This document shows positions 34,227-42,776 of a DNA stretch of 64,000 bases, piece after piece. The position numbers and the translations under genes were made by a program. Numbering within the stretch: position 1 is the stretch's first letter; every line of letters begins with the position of its first letter. The notes beneath the pieces were generated by a model, which searched no databases, was not told the DNA's origin, and saw nothing but the letters and a program-made list of their open reading frames with translations. The DNA comes from Rhodococcus globerulus NBRC 14531 (lineage in GTDB: Bacteria > Actinomycetota > Actinomycetes > Mycobacteriales > Mycobacteriaceae), in assembly GCF_001894805.1 (NCBI RefSeq), contig NZ_BCWX01000003.1, forward strand, positions 620,001 to 684,000, in the 5' to 3' direction.

Positions 34227-35393
34227 ATGACATCGTTCGGGGCGGATCGGTCGCATGAGATCCTGCCTGCCCCGCGCGAACGCGATCAGTCAGCACTGCG
34301 GTCGGCAATCGCTCTTCTGGTGCAGTGGTTTCGACGGCCGGATCAGTTCGACAGTTTCACCCGATACCTCGCGTCCAAGGGGCTGGAGGTGGCGGTGCGC
34401 CTGATCGTGATCGCGTCGTGTGTGTCGGTGGCGGTTGCCATGTTGTTGCTGCGTTTCAGCGAAGCGGGCGTCCACAACCAAGTCACGAGTGTCATCAACG
34501 CGGCGATCATCGCCGGGACCGTCGCGATGATTGTGCTGTTCAGTCTTCTGCCGGCACTGACCCGAAAATGGTCGTACCTGTTTGTCGCGTACGCGGAGCT
34601 CGGCGTAGTGATCGGTGTATTTCTGAACCGCGATCCGTTTATCGGTTTGATCCAATGCATCGTCTTCGTTTTGGTGGGCGGCTATATCGCGTATTTTCAC
34701 AATGCGCGACTACAGGCTGCGCACATGGTTCTGTCCGGCGTGGTTCTGGTGCTTGTCGCTCGTCAGGTGGCCGTTTACGAGGATCCGGCGTTGGCGATCG
34801 CGTTGTCGTTGGTTGTCGCCACGAGCATCGTGGTCATTCCATTTGCCTGCCAGTTCGTGCTGTCGATCCTGGGTTCGGACGCCGAGAGTTCGGATGTGGA
34901 TCCGCTGACCGGCCTGCTGAACCGGCGCGGACTACAGCGGTCGGTCGAAGAATGGGGGGTCACCGAAGCGAACTCCCGCGGATTGTCTTGTGTCGTGGTG
35001 ATCGTCGATGTCGACAATTTCAAGACTGTCAACGATTCGTACGGACACGAACAGGGCGATATTGTCCTTCGCGAGTTCGCGGTGAGGCTACGTCGATGTG
35101 GAAGTAATCACGCTCTGTTCTCGAGATTCGGCGGTGACGAGTTCGTGTTGGTCGACATGATCGGCAAGCGCGCCGAACTCGAACTCGAGGAGAATCTGCG
35201 TCGGCACATGCGGTTGCCCGACAACGTTCCGGTGGTCACGACCAGCATCGGAATCGCAATTCCGTCGACTTCGACGTCCAGCTATGTCTCGGAAGTGGAA
35301 CTCGCGGGATTGTTCCGACTCGCTGACGCTGCGATGTATCAGGCAAAGGCGTCCGGGGGTGACCGGGTCATCGTCACCCACACGCAATTGTGA
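34227..35393 (+). CDS. membrane diguanylate cyclase (GGDEF), first of a tandem pair
   Basis: A 388-residue protein. An N-terminal cytosolic part (RRPDQFDSFTRYLASKGLE) leads into six membrane segments (about residues 60-215), then a GGDEF domain (about 225-385) with 'DPLTGLLNRRGL', the Asp-rich strand VVIVDVDNFKTVND and RFGGDEFVLVD. The active-site GGDEF is intact, so c-di-GMP synthesis is expected; the RxxD inhibition site is not present. The ATG at 34227 is used. A paralogue with the same layout begins 24 bases after its stop. Confidence 0.88.
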   Translation: MTSFGADRSHEILPAPRERDQSALRSAIALLVQWFRRPDQFDSFTRYLASKGLEVAVRLIVIASCVSVAVAMLLLRFSEAGVHNQVTSVINAAIIAGTVAMIVLFSLLPALTRKWSYLFVAYAELGVVIGVFLNRDPFIGLIQCIVFVLVGGYIAYFHNARLQAAHMVLSGVVLVLVARQVAVYEDPALAIALSLVVATSIVVIPFACQFVLSILGSDAESSDVDPLTGLLNRRGLQRSVEEWGVTEANSRGLSCVVVIVDVDNFKTVNDSYGHEQGDIVLREFAVRLRRCGSNHALFSRFGGDEFVLVDMIGKRAELELEENLRRHMRLPDNVPVVTTSIGIAIPSTSTSSYVSEVELAGLFRLADAAMYQAKASGGDRVIVTHTQL

Positions 35394-35416
35394 TGATTGT
35401 CGGATAGCGGAAGGTC

Positions 35417-36613
35417 GTGCAGGCTTATCCTGTTCGGGTGGGTGCAGCGGTCGATGACGGACATTCGGGTAGCAAAGCTACCGAACGGCCGTTTTCGTCT
35501 GCCGCGTTGCACCGAGTCGCGCCTCTGCTCGTCGACTGGTATCGACGCCCTGACCAATTCGAGTCCTTCACACGTTATCTCGCAGACAAAGGGCTGACCG
35601 GCGCATCGAGAACATTGGTTGTCAGCTCGTTGCTTCTGGTAATCGTCGTGATGTTCTTGACCAGATTCAGTCCTGCGGGTCCCACTACTCACGGGGAGCG
35701 CACCGCCAACCTCGTGATCATCGTCCTGACGGCGCTGATGGCCGCGATTCTCGCGACCAGAGGCAGGTTGGAGCGATCCTGGTCCTACGTGTTCGTGATT
35801 TATTCGGAAATTGGGATTGCCGCAGCGCTGGTGCTGTACTCGAATCCGCTAGCAGCATTGGCGCACAGTGTGATGTTCTCCGTGATCGGCGGATACATCG
35901 CCTTCTTCCACAACGCGCGCATGCAGACTCTGCATCTGTTGTGGGCGTCCGTCGTGGTTATCGGAGTTGTCGCGCGCATCGCCTATATCGAAAAGTACAC
36001 CGATGTTCCGTCGTTGATCGCCATGGTCCTGTTGGTCGGCGCGGCCATCTACGCGATCCCGTTTGCGTGTCAGTTCGTGTTCTCGATTCTCGGAACCGAT
36101 GCCTTGAAAGCGCAACATGACCCGCTGAGCGGACTCTTGAACAGACGAGGGTTGGCCGACGAGGTCGGATTGATGTTGCATCGGCCATTCGAGAGTTCCA
36201 CCAATTTGGTTGTCGCAGCGGTGGATATCAATCGATTCAAGACGATCAACGACGAGTACGGGCACGACGTCGGTGATGTTGTGATCGAGAAGGTTGCCGC
36301 GAGACTGACACAGTCCGCCGGTCCGTCTGCGTTGATCGCGCGCATTGGCGGTGACGAGTTCGTTCTCGTGGATCGGTGCGACGATCAGGAAATCGACAGT
36401 CTCGCAGAGTCCCTGCGAAACATAACCGTCACCGGTCCCGAGCATCCTGTTGTCGAGTTGAGCGTCGGAATTGTCGCAGCGGCCGGTCCGTTCGGATCCC
36501 CGGATCGTGCGATTGCCGTCTACGGAACACTCCTCCGAAGCGCGGATCAAGCCATGTACACAGCAAAAGCACGACAGGAACACGCCGTCGTCGTACTGCG
36601 AAATCTGCAGTGA
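35417..36613 (+). CDS. membrane diguanylate cyclase (GGDEF), second of a tandem pair
   Basis: A roughly 398-residue protein with the layout of its neighbour: 'DWYRRPDQFESFTRYLADKGL', six membrane segments (about 70-225), then GGDEF with 'DPLSGLLNRRGL', VDINRFKTINDEYG and RIGGDEFVLVD. The catalytic motif is intact and the RxxD I-site absent here too. The shared 'RRPDQF-(D/E)-SFTRYLA-x-KGL' entry motif and equal spacing show a tandem duplication followed by divergence. GTG at 35417 or a GTG a few codons later may be the true start. The signal sensed by the membrane part is unknown. Confidence 0.87.
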   Translation: MQAYPVRVGAAVDDGHSGSKATERPFSSAALHRVAPLLVDWYRRPDQFESFTRYLADKGLTGASRTLVVSSLLLVIVVMFLTRFSPAGPTTHGERTANLVIIVLTALMAAILATRGRLERSWSYVFVIYSEIGIAAALVLYSNPLAALAHSVMFSVIGGYIAFFHNARMQTLHLLWASVVVIGVVARIAYIEKYTDVPSLIAMVLLVGAAIYAIPFACQFVFSILGTDALKAQHDPLSGLLNRRGLADEVGLMLHRPFESSTNLVVAAVDINRFKTINDEYGHDVGDVVIEKVAARLTQSAGPSALIARIGGDEFVLVDRCDDQEIDSLAESLRNITVTGPEHPVVELSVGIVAAAGPFGSPDRAIAVYGTLLRSADQAMYTAKARQEHAVVVLRNLQ

Positions 36614-36644
36614 GTTTGTCGGTGTTCGGCGCTAGGGTGATGCC

Positions 36645-37511
36645 ATGCCTGAACTGCCCGAGGTAGAAGCGCTGGCGGGATTTCTTCGCGAACACGCAGT
36701 GGGCGCTGTAGTCGGCCGCATCGACATTGCCGCATTGAGCGTGCTCAAGACCTTCGATCCGCCGATTGCTGCATTGCAGGGCCGAGACGTGACGGGCGCA
36801 GCCAGATTCGGTAAACATCTTGGGCTGGACTGCGATGGGCTCTGGCTCATCACTCATCTGTCGCGTGCGGGATGGATGCGGTGGCAGGACAATCCGTCGT
36901 CGACGCCACAAAAACCTGGCAAAGGTCCGTTGGCGCTTCGAGTTCATTTCTTCACGCCGGAGGGGCTCACTCCTGCTTGCGATCTCACCGAAGCCGGCAC
37001 GAAAAAACGCCTGGCAGTGTGGATAGTGGCGGACCCGCAGGAGGTGCCGGGGATCGCTCGTCTTGGACCCGACGCCATGGCCGTCACCGAAGCGGAATTT
37101 GCCGAGATACTTGGTGGTACCTCCGCCCGGATCAAGAATGCGATAGTCGACCAGTCTCTCCTCGCCGGCGTCGGGAATGCCTACTCCGACGAAATCCTGC
37201 ACACGGCACGGCTTTCCCCGTTCGCGACGTCTTCTCGTCTTACCGCAGAACAGATAACAACGCTGTACGACGCCATGCGAACCGTGCTGGCCGATGCCGT
37301 CGAGCGATCGGTTGGACAGGACGCGGCACGGCTGAAGGGTGAGAAGCGATCGGGAATGCGGGTACACGCCCGCACCGGTTTGCCCTGCCCCGTGTGTGGT
37401 GATGTGGTGCGCGAAGTGTCTTTTGCCGAGCGATCCTTCCAGTACTGCGCAACCTGCCAGACCGGCGGAAAACCATTGGCAGACAGGCGAATGTCGCGGC
37501 TGCTCAAGTAG
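36645..37511 (+). CDS. Fpg/Nei-family DNA glycosylase
   Basis: A 288-residue base-excision enzyme. The catalytic N-terminus M-P1-E2-L-P-E-V is present, with the lesion lyase function from Pro after Met removal. The helix-two-turn-helix is 'IKNAIVDQSLLAGVGNAYSDEILH' and the C-terminal zinc finger shows CPVCGDV and CATCQTGG, then 'KPLADRRMSRLLK' in place of the usual DR-end. It removes oxidised bases such as 8-oxoguanine or oxidised pyrimidines; it is closer by eye to actinobacterial Fpg2/Nei-like members than to classic MutM. The end overlaps the convergent LysR gene by 8 bases. Confidence 0.9.
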   Translation: MPELPEVEALAGFLREHAVGAVVGRIDIAALSVLKTFDPPIAALQGRDVTGAARFGKHLGLDCDGLWLITHLSRAGWMRWQDNPSSTPQKPGKGPLALRVHFFTPEGLTPACDLTEAGTKKRLAVWIVADPQEVPGIARLGPDAMAVTEAEFAEILGGTSARIKNAIVDQSLLAGVGNAYSDEILHTARLSPFATSSRLTAEQITTLYDAMRTVLADAVERSVGQDAARLKGEKRSGMRVHARTGLPCPVCGDVVREVSFAERSFQYCATCQTGGKPLADRRMSRLLK

Positions 37512-38378
37512 TGAACTGATCGGAGAGGAGTGTGACGAACTCCCGGGCCAGTGACGATGAGTGGGCCGGGTCGGTAATGGCATGGACGACCCGGTGCGGC
37601 GCATCGGCGATCGGCACACAGACCAATTCGGGATGCTCGGCGCTCATCGACTCCGGCAGCAAGCCGACGCCCAGGCCGTTGACTGTCAGGGAACAGATGA
37701 GGTCGACGGAATTCGCTTCGTACGTGCGTCCCCGCGGAACCCGCGATTCCGCAAATGCCTGATCGGTTTGGACCCGGGCCTCGCTGCCCGACGCGAAGTC
37801 CACGAGCGGGACGTCTCGCAGATCGTCGAGTCGGATGGACGGCAGTGTGCTGAAAGGGTGACCGTCCGGCACAAACGCGGCAGTCGACTCGCTCCACAAC
37901 GGGTGGCCGAGAACGTCTTGGGTAGTCGCCCAGGCGCCAAGCCGACAATTCCTACGTCGATAGCCCCCGATCGAACGCCGTCGATCACTACCTCGCTGCC
38001 GTAGGGGCGCACCGTCACATCGATGCCGGGGTGGCGCTGCGTCAGAGCTGCCAGTGCCTGTCCGACGTCGACGCGGCCCGCTGAGGAAATGACGCCGACA
38101 GTGAGTCGAACCTGCTCGACGTTGCTTCCCGAAACGTCGCTGACCAGTCGCGACACGGCACCGAGTACGTCTCGGGCTCGGGAGACGAACACTTCGCCCG
38201 ATTCGGTCAGCCCGACATTGCGGCTGTTTCTTTGGAAGAGTTCGACACCGAGCTCGCGTTCGAGATCCCGTATCTGAGTGCTCAACGCCGACTGTGACAC
38301 ATGGAGTCGAAGCGCCGCTCGACTGAAGTGCCTGTCCTCCGCAACAGCGAGTGCGTAGCGGATGTGCCGAAGTTCCAT
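37504..38378 (-). pseudogene. LysR-family regulator broken by a one-base frameshift
   Basis: The N-terminal frame (from ATG 38378) has a full LysR helix-turn-helix, MELRHIRYALAVAEDRHFSR followed by 'LHVSQSALSTQIRDLERELGVELFQR', and the first part of the sensor domain. Near 37920-37922 the reading shifts: the other frame continues 'WSESTAAFVPDGHPF' to 'TLLSDQFTT' at 37504, completing the effector domain. One extra G in the GGG run at 37920-37922 joins them into a 292-residue protein. It is divergent from an MFS gene, with direct repeats between them (38386-38426). Inactive or an assembly error. Confidence 0.82.
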
Positions 38379-38385
38379 GACACCA

Positions 38386-38426
38386 ATCTATCTGTTTTGA
38401 GGATTGATTCTGCAGATCTATCTATT
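38386..38426. promoter_or_regulatory. direct repeats between the LysR and MFS genes
   Basis: ATCTATCTxTT occurs at 38386-38396 and again at 38416-38426, exactly 30 bases (about three helical turns) apart, in the 82-base divergent promoter region. It is consistent with LysR binding on one face of the helix. The outer flanks also read CCAAT and ATTGG. Confidence 0.5.
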
Positions 38427-38460
38427 GGACTGCAATCGGATGGCGGTTCATGCTTGAGCA

Positions 38461-39699
38461 ATGATTTCTCACGACACGCGTCCACGGCTTGGACTACCGA
38501 TAGTGCTGCTCATGGCGGCAGCAACGGGTCTGTGCGCGGGTGGCAACTACTTCAACCAGCCGCTTCTCGATTCCATCGCGGAACATTTGAATGTGTCGCC
38601 GTCAACGGCGGCTGCCACGGTGACTATCGCCCAGGTGTCGTACGCGCTCGGTTTGGTACTCCTGGTGCCGGTAGGTGACATGGTCGACCGACGCAAGCTG
38701 ACGGTTGGTCTGATGCTTCTGGCAGCACTCGGTCAAGCGGTCAGTGGATTTGCTCCGAACTTCGCCACCCTGGCCGTGGGAATCGCTGTTGCCGGTGTCT
38801 TTTCGGTTGCCGCGCAGGTTCTCATTCCGTTTGCCGCATCGCTCGCCGAACCGCAGCGGTCCGGCCAGGTGGTCGGCACGATCATGAGTGGCCTGCTGAT
38901 CGGAATTCTGTTGGCACGCAGCGTTGCCGGACTGCTCTCCGGGCTGGGCGGATGGTCGACGGTGTACAAGGTGGCAGCGGTGTTGATGGTGATCATGGCT
39001 GTTGCGCTGTGGCGATCCCTGCCCACGGACGCCGGCCCACGGCCGAAGGTGAGCTACCTCGCGACCCTGCGTTCGCTCGGGAGCCTGGCAAAAACCCTGC
39101 CGCGGTTGCGTACTCGTGCCGCCATGGGCGGGCTCGCCTTTGCTGCGGTCAGCACGGTCTTCACCACCATGGCATTTCTCCTGGCCGGCGAATTCGGATA
39201 CAACGACACGCAGATCGGCCTGGTGGGATTACTCGGCGTGGCGGGAGCGTCGATGGCCACTGTCGCCGGGCGGTTGGCTGATCGTGGCAAGGCCCAACTT
39301 GCCACCGGTGGCGCCCTGGCCGTCCTTCTGTTGTGCTGGTTGCCTTTTGCCGTGGGTGGCACCCACCTCGTGTGGTTCCTGATCGCCTTCCTGCTCGCCG
39401 ATCTTGCGCTGCAAGGAGTGCATGTCAGCAACCAGAACATCATCTACGCACTCGTCCCGGAGGCGCGGTCGCGCGTCAATTCCGTCTACATGACGACTTA
39501 CTTCGTCGGCGCTGCCGTTGGGTCGGCCGTGGGATCTGTTGTCTGGAAGGGGTACGGATGGTCCGGCGTGTGCGTCGCCGGCCTGGCATTCTCCGTCGCC
39601 ACGGTAGCGGTGTGGATGGTCGACCGGCGGTTGGATGACCCTGTGCGCCTTTCCGGTAGCGCCCACTACCAGAAAGGCGCACAGGGCCGAAGGCTCTAG
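38461..39699 (+). CDS. major facilitator superfamily transporter
   Basis: A 412-residue protein with 12 predicted membrane segments. The MFS loop 2-3 motif is present as 'PVGDMVDRRKLTVGLML', and 'GRLADRGKAQLATGG' is the equivalent in the second half. It resembles the DHA1-type arabinose/multidrug-efflux group; the substrate is unknown. It is controlled probably by the divergent LysR gene. The last 20 residues are encoded by a palindromic element (39639-39686), and its stop codon shares CTAG with the stop of the convergent YciI gene. Confidence 0.88.
   Translation: MISHDTRPRLGLPIVLLMAAATGLCAGGNYFNQPLLDSIAEHLNVSPSTAAATVTIAQVSYALGLVLLVPVGDMVDRRKLTVGLMLLAALGQAVSGFAPNFATLAVGIAVAGVFSVAAQVLIPFAASLAEPQRSGQVVGTIMSGLLIGILLARSVAGLLSGLGGWSTVYKVAAVLMVIMAVALWRSLPTDAGPRPKVSYLATLRSLGSLAKTLPRLRTRAAMGGLAFAAVSTVFTTMAFLLAGEFGYNDTQIGLVGLLGVAGASMATVAGRLADRGKAQLATGGALAVLLLCWLPFAVGGTHLVWFLIAFLLADLALQGVHVSNQNIIYALVPEARSRVNSVYMTTYFVGAAVGSAVGSVVWKGYGWSGVCVAGLAFSVATVAVWMVDRRLDDPVRLSGSAHYQKGAQGRRL
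39639..39686. repeat. 48-bp palindromic element, copy C, inside the MFS 3' end
   Basis: Arms at 39639-39659 and 39666-39686 (21 bp, one mismatch) enclose a 6-base loop CGCCCA. The outer arm CCTGTGCGCCTTTC matches copies A (11102-11147) and B (27469-27514); the inner part is different. It lies within the last codons of the transporter and so appears to have been taken into the reading frame or to have supplied its C-terminus. Confidence 0.85.
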
Positions 39700-40034
39700 C
39701 TGGCCGGGTCGTACCCGAACTCGCGGAGCTCCTGCGAGCAACGGCAGGCCACTGCGATTTTCCTCGCCCACTCGACCGCGTCCTCGCGCGTCGGCAGCTC
39801 CAGCACGGTGAACCCGCCCGTGAGTTCGCTGCCCGGATAGATCTCGGTGCTCACCGACCCGTCGGCGGATACCAGCACGGGATCGACTTCCCCGTCGATT
39901 CCGCCGCCGAATACGTAGACGCCGGCAGCCTTCGCCTCCTCGATCACAGCGTGGGATTCGGCGGAGACGATCGGGAACTCCTCGTCGGTGAGCACCAGCG
40001 CTTCGCTCGGGAAGGAGATGAGGTATTTGGTCAT
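39696..40034 (-). CDS. YciI-like (YCII-related) domain protein
   Basis: A 112-residue protein beginning MTKYLISFPSEALVLTDEEF, with 'AAGVYVFGGGIDGEVDPV' and 'GFTVLELPTREDAVEWARKI', the ferredoxin-like alpha/beta pattern of the YCII/DGPF family. These bind small ligands or act as part of two-component-like sigma factor systems; the role here is unknown. ATG 40034 is used because the longer frame lacks similarity. Its stop overlaps the MFS stop. Confidence 0.85.
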   Translation of the reverse strand: MTKYLISFPSEALVLTDEEFPIVSAESHAVIEEAKAAGVYVFGGGIDGEVDPVLVSADGSVSTEIYPGSELTGGFTVLELPTREDAVEWARKIAVACRCSQELREFGYDPAS

Positions 40035-40097
40035 GTCTCGATGGTGCCCCGCGGACGGGGCGGACATCAAGGGTTGCATCAACGGCACCGAGTGCGT

Positions 40098-41843
40098 CTA
40101 GCGCTCGGCAGTAAGGACATCAGGCTCGAGCCATTCAACGCCGAGGAGTTCGGCGAGACTGCGAAGGCCCGACTGGTCTCCACCCTTCAAACCGGTTACC
40201 GACTGAAGATTACGCAACATCGTTGTTGCAACATCCTCTTCCTTGGTGCCGACGCCAAAAGGGATGAGCCACGGGCACGTTTGGTAGTCGCGGTGTGATC
40301 GACCAAAAGTCTGCTCGGCGGCAATACCGGAGTACCGGGGTTGATGGAAGATCCCGGTGCGAGGCAGCGGTGACGCGTGAGTGCCGTCCGGCAATGCCTC
40401 GTTGGCATGCAGTGAGATGGACGTCGTGACGTTGAAAACGACAACGGGCGCCTCGCCGCGTTGGAAGCGAAGGCGTTGGTGCTCCTTGTCGGTGACCGCG
40501 CCAAAAATCTTGGCAACGGAAATCCCCGAGTCTTCGATCATCTCGACCAGCGGATCGCCCGCTGTTGACACGAATTCGACGGCCACCAGCACCTGCTTTC
40601 CTGCCTTGACCTGAGCCTGCGCCCACTGAGCGGTGGATTCGGCGCGGATCATGCCGGCCTTCTGCCGGTATCGCAGAACCAGCGCGCGGCCGCGAGCAAT
40701 GTTGCAGCTTTTACGTGCCAATCCCATTTCGTACGCGTACTCGGCCCACTCCGTCTCGTACTGCGCGCGTTGAGAGGGCGTGAGGTCGATAGGCATACCG
40801 TCGAGTGGGACCGGACCCCACGGAGTTCGGCGATGAATCATCAACGGAGGCTTACTGTTCGACAACCATCCTCGGACGGTTTCCAGAGCGCTCGCCTGTA
40901 GAGTCGGTGATTCCTTGGCTTCGGCGCTCCACGTCCACTTGCCGTACGACTTATCCAGTGGGAGGCCGGATTCGAGTAGCCTGGCGCCTAAGTCCGACCA
41001 GTACTCCGACGGCTCGTTGTGTAGCTGCGCGAAAACTGGTGCGAGATAACGCTGATCGGCAGGAGTGTGACCAGGCGTTGCGGTCACCGACAGGACAAAT
41101 GGCGACTGATCGTGACTGTTGGGGAAGCGGGCAACCTTCTCGAACGCCGCTGTGCGCTGAGTGTCGTTGCTGTACAGCTGGGCTTCGTCGGCAATGACAA
41201 CCCCGAATGTGTACTTGGGGCGGCCGTTGCGGGCAATGAGCTTCTTCAGTTGATCGGGAGACATGATCAGCCAACGGAATCCGCCGTCGCCGACGGAAGC
41301 GATGGAGTACCGCCAATGCGGGATGGTGATCTGAGCGGGTCGGTCGACGAGGACCAGGATGCTGGACTCGCCACGTTCTTCGGCAATTGTCTTGGCCGCC
41401 ATGATCGCAATGAGTGTCTTGCCCAGACCTGCGTTGTCGGCCAACAAGAAACCGCGTCGGCCGGCGCGGGCGGCGTCGACTACCGCAGCGGCCCCCGAAA
41501 CCTGAACAGGTCTCGGTATTTTAGGCGCCGACGTCGGACGTTCTCCGGCGCCGCCATTGATGTCGTCCTCTACCCACTGCTGGTAGGAGAAGGGGAGCGC
41601 TTTGAACGACAGTAGTTCTGTAGGAAGTTCGCTGCCCACCCAGGCATAGCTCTTCCATTTCTTCACGAACTGTGCGCCCGGCGCCGCAGTCCGGAACGGG
41701 ACGTCGAGGAGCCAGACACGTTCACCCGGGCCTGCGGTGGGAACGTCCGGAGTTGTAGCTGTCTTTCGGGTGGGCGCCTTTCGTGTAGCTGTCTTTCGGG
41801 TGGCTGGCTTACGTGTTGTTGCAGTTCGCTTGCGGGGTGGCAT
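40098..41843 (-). CDS. SNF2/DEAD-like helicase with a lysine/arginine-rich N-terminal repeat
   Basis: A 581-residue superfamily 2 ATPase. Residues 1-35 carry repeats TRKPATRKTATRKAPTRKTA, a basic, disordered DNA-binding tail. The ATPase follows: Walker A in LLADNAGLGKTLIA, motif II in VVIADEAQLY, motif III SVTATPG, and motif VI in 'AEQTFGRSHRDYQTC' near the end. The DEAQ form and compact size suggest a phage-type or SNF2-like remodelling helicase rather than a RecQ or DEAD RNA helicase; the DNA or RNA target is unknown. Its ATG overlaps the stop of the upstream NmrA-like gene by one base (TGATG). Confidence 0.78.
   Translation of the reverse strand: MPPRKRTATTRKPATRKTATRKAPTRKTATTPDVPTAGPGERVWLLDVPFRTAAPGAQFVKKWKSYAWVGSELPTELLSFKALPFSYQQWVEDDINGGAGERPTSAPKIPRPVQVSGAAAVVDAARAGRRGFLLADNAGLGKTLIAIMAAKTIAEERGESSILVLVDRPAQITIPHWRYSIASVGDGGFRWLIMSPDQLKKLIARNGRPKYTFGVVIADEAQLYSNDTQRTAAFEKVARFPNSHDQSPFVLSVTATPGHTPADQRYLAPVFAQLHNEPSEYWSDLGARLLESGLPLDKSYGKWTWSAEAKESPTLQASALETVRGWLSNSKPPLMIHRRTPWGPVPLDGMPIDLTPSQRAQYETEWAEYAYEMGLARKSCNIARGRALVLRYRQKAGMIRAESTAQWAQAQVKAGKQVLVAVEFVSTAGDPLVEMIEDSGISVAKIFGAVTDKEHQRLRFQRGEAPVVVFNVTTSISLHANEALPDGTHASPLPRTGIFHQPRYSGIAAEQTFGRSHRDYQTCPWLIPFGVGTKEEDVATTMLRNLQSVTGLKGGDQSGLRSLAELLGVEWLEPDVLTAER
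41754..41803. repeat. 20-bp direct repeat encoding the helicase tail
   Basis: TGTAGCTGTCTTTCGGGTGG occurs at 41754-41773 and 41784-41803, 30 bases apart. It encodes the TRKTAT-type units of the helicase N-terminus on the minus strand. Recombination between copies could change the tail length by 10 residues. Confidence 0.85.
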
Positions 41844-42733
41844 CAGGCGTCGGTACCGGTTTCGTCAGTGTTGAGATCATTGCCGAGATCACTGGTGAGG
41901 AGTTCGCGCAGCGTCAACGGGGGGCGTCCGGTGATGTCTTCCACCGCAGTGCTGATGACAGCGAGTTCTCCGTTTGCGATGGCGGTGTAGGTGGACACCC
42001 AGGCGTCAACTTCCCAGTCCGGTGCGTTGTACGACGCGCGGGATGCATAGGCCTCCTCGACGGTTTCTTCGTGGTAAACCGTCTCACGCCCGGTGACGTC
42101 GGTGATGATCGCTGCCACCTCGGCGAGGGTGAGCGCTTCCCGACCGGTGAGGTCGTAGGTTCGGCCGACATGCGCGTCGGGATCGGTCAGTACCGACGCG
42201 GCGACGCGGGCGATGTCCGATCGAGCAACCGCGCCGACCGCGCCATTGCCGGCCGGGCCCCGGATGACACCGTCAGCGCCGGCCATGGCGGGAAGGAAGT
42301 CGAGGTAAGCGCTGTCGCGAAGAAAGGTGAAAGACATTGCGGTGGAACGGATATGTTGCTCAGTGGCCCAGTGATCGCGGGCCAACGTGAAGGTGGCGTC
42401 CGGTGCTGCGCCGAGGTACGAGGTGTAGACGATGTGGCGCACGCCTGCGGAGACGGCAGCGTCGATGAAGGTGCGGTGCTGATCGAGACGGTCGGCACTC
42501 TCTGCTGCCGAGACCATGAACAAGATGTCGATGCCGTGCAGGGCCGCGGCGGCGCGATCGTGATCGGAGAAGGTGGCCTCAGCGCTCTCCGTACCGGGTA
42601 ACTGGGGGAGTCGGCTGATCGAACGCGCGATCAGCCTCAGCGGAATACCGGACTCGGTGAGGATGCGAGCGACCTCCCCGCCGATGTGGCCAGTGGCGCC
42701 GGTGACGGCGATGGTGCGTGAACGCTCGGACAT
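41843..42733 (-). CDS. NAD(P)-binding NmrA-like reductase (atypical SDR)
   Basis: A 296-residue Rossmann-fold protein. The nucleotide motif is TGATGHIGGEVARIL near residues 11-25, followed by 'GIDILFMVSAAESADRLDQH' and 'VRHIVYTSYLGAA'. It lacks the YxxxK of classic short-chain dehydrogenases, so it belongs with the NmrA/HSCARG or QOR2-like group that binds NAD(P)H and reduces quinones or senses redox state. Its stop overlaps the helicase start by one base. Confidence 0.85.
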   Translation of the reverse strand: MSERSRTIAVTGATGHIGGEVARILTESGIPLRLIARSISRLPQLPGTESAEATFSDHDRAAAALHGIDILFMVSAAESADRLDQHRTFIDAAVSAGVRHIVYTSYLGAAPDATFTLARDHWATEQHIRSTAMSFTFLRDSAYLDFLPAMAGADGVIRGPAGNGAVGAVARSDIARVAASVLTDPDAHVGRTYDLTGREALTLAEVAAIITDVTGRETVYHEETVEEAYASRASYNAPDWEVDAWVSTYTAIANGELAVISTAVEDITGRPPLTLRELLTSDLGNDLNTDETGTDA

Positions 42734-42776
42734 GGGAACCCCTTCGTTCTTGGTGTGTGTACATCTTGCCCTGTTG

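Noticed and set aside
40098..41843. Helicase as part of a defence system
   Set aside because: No nuclease, methylase or defence-type neighbour is present; only an NmrA-like reductase is coupled to it.
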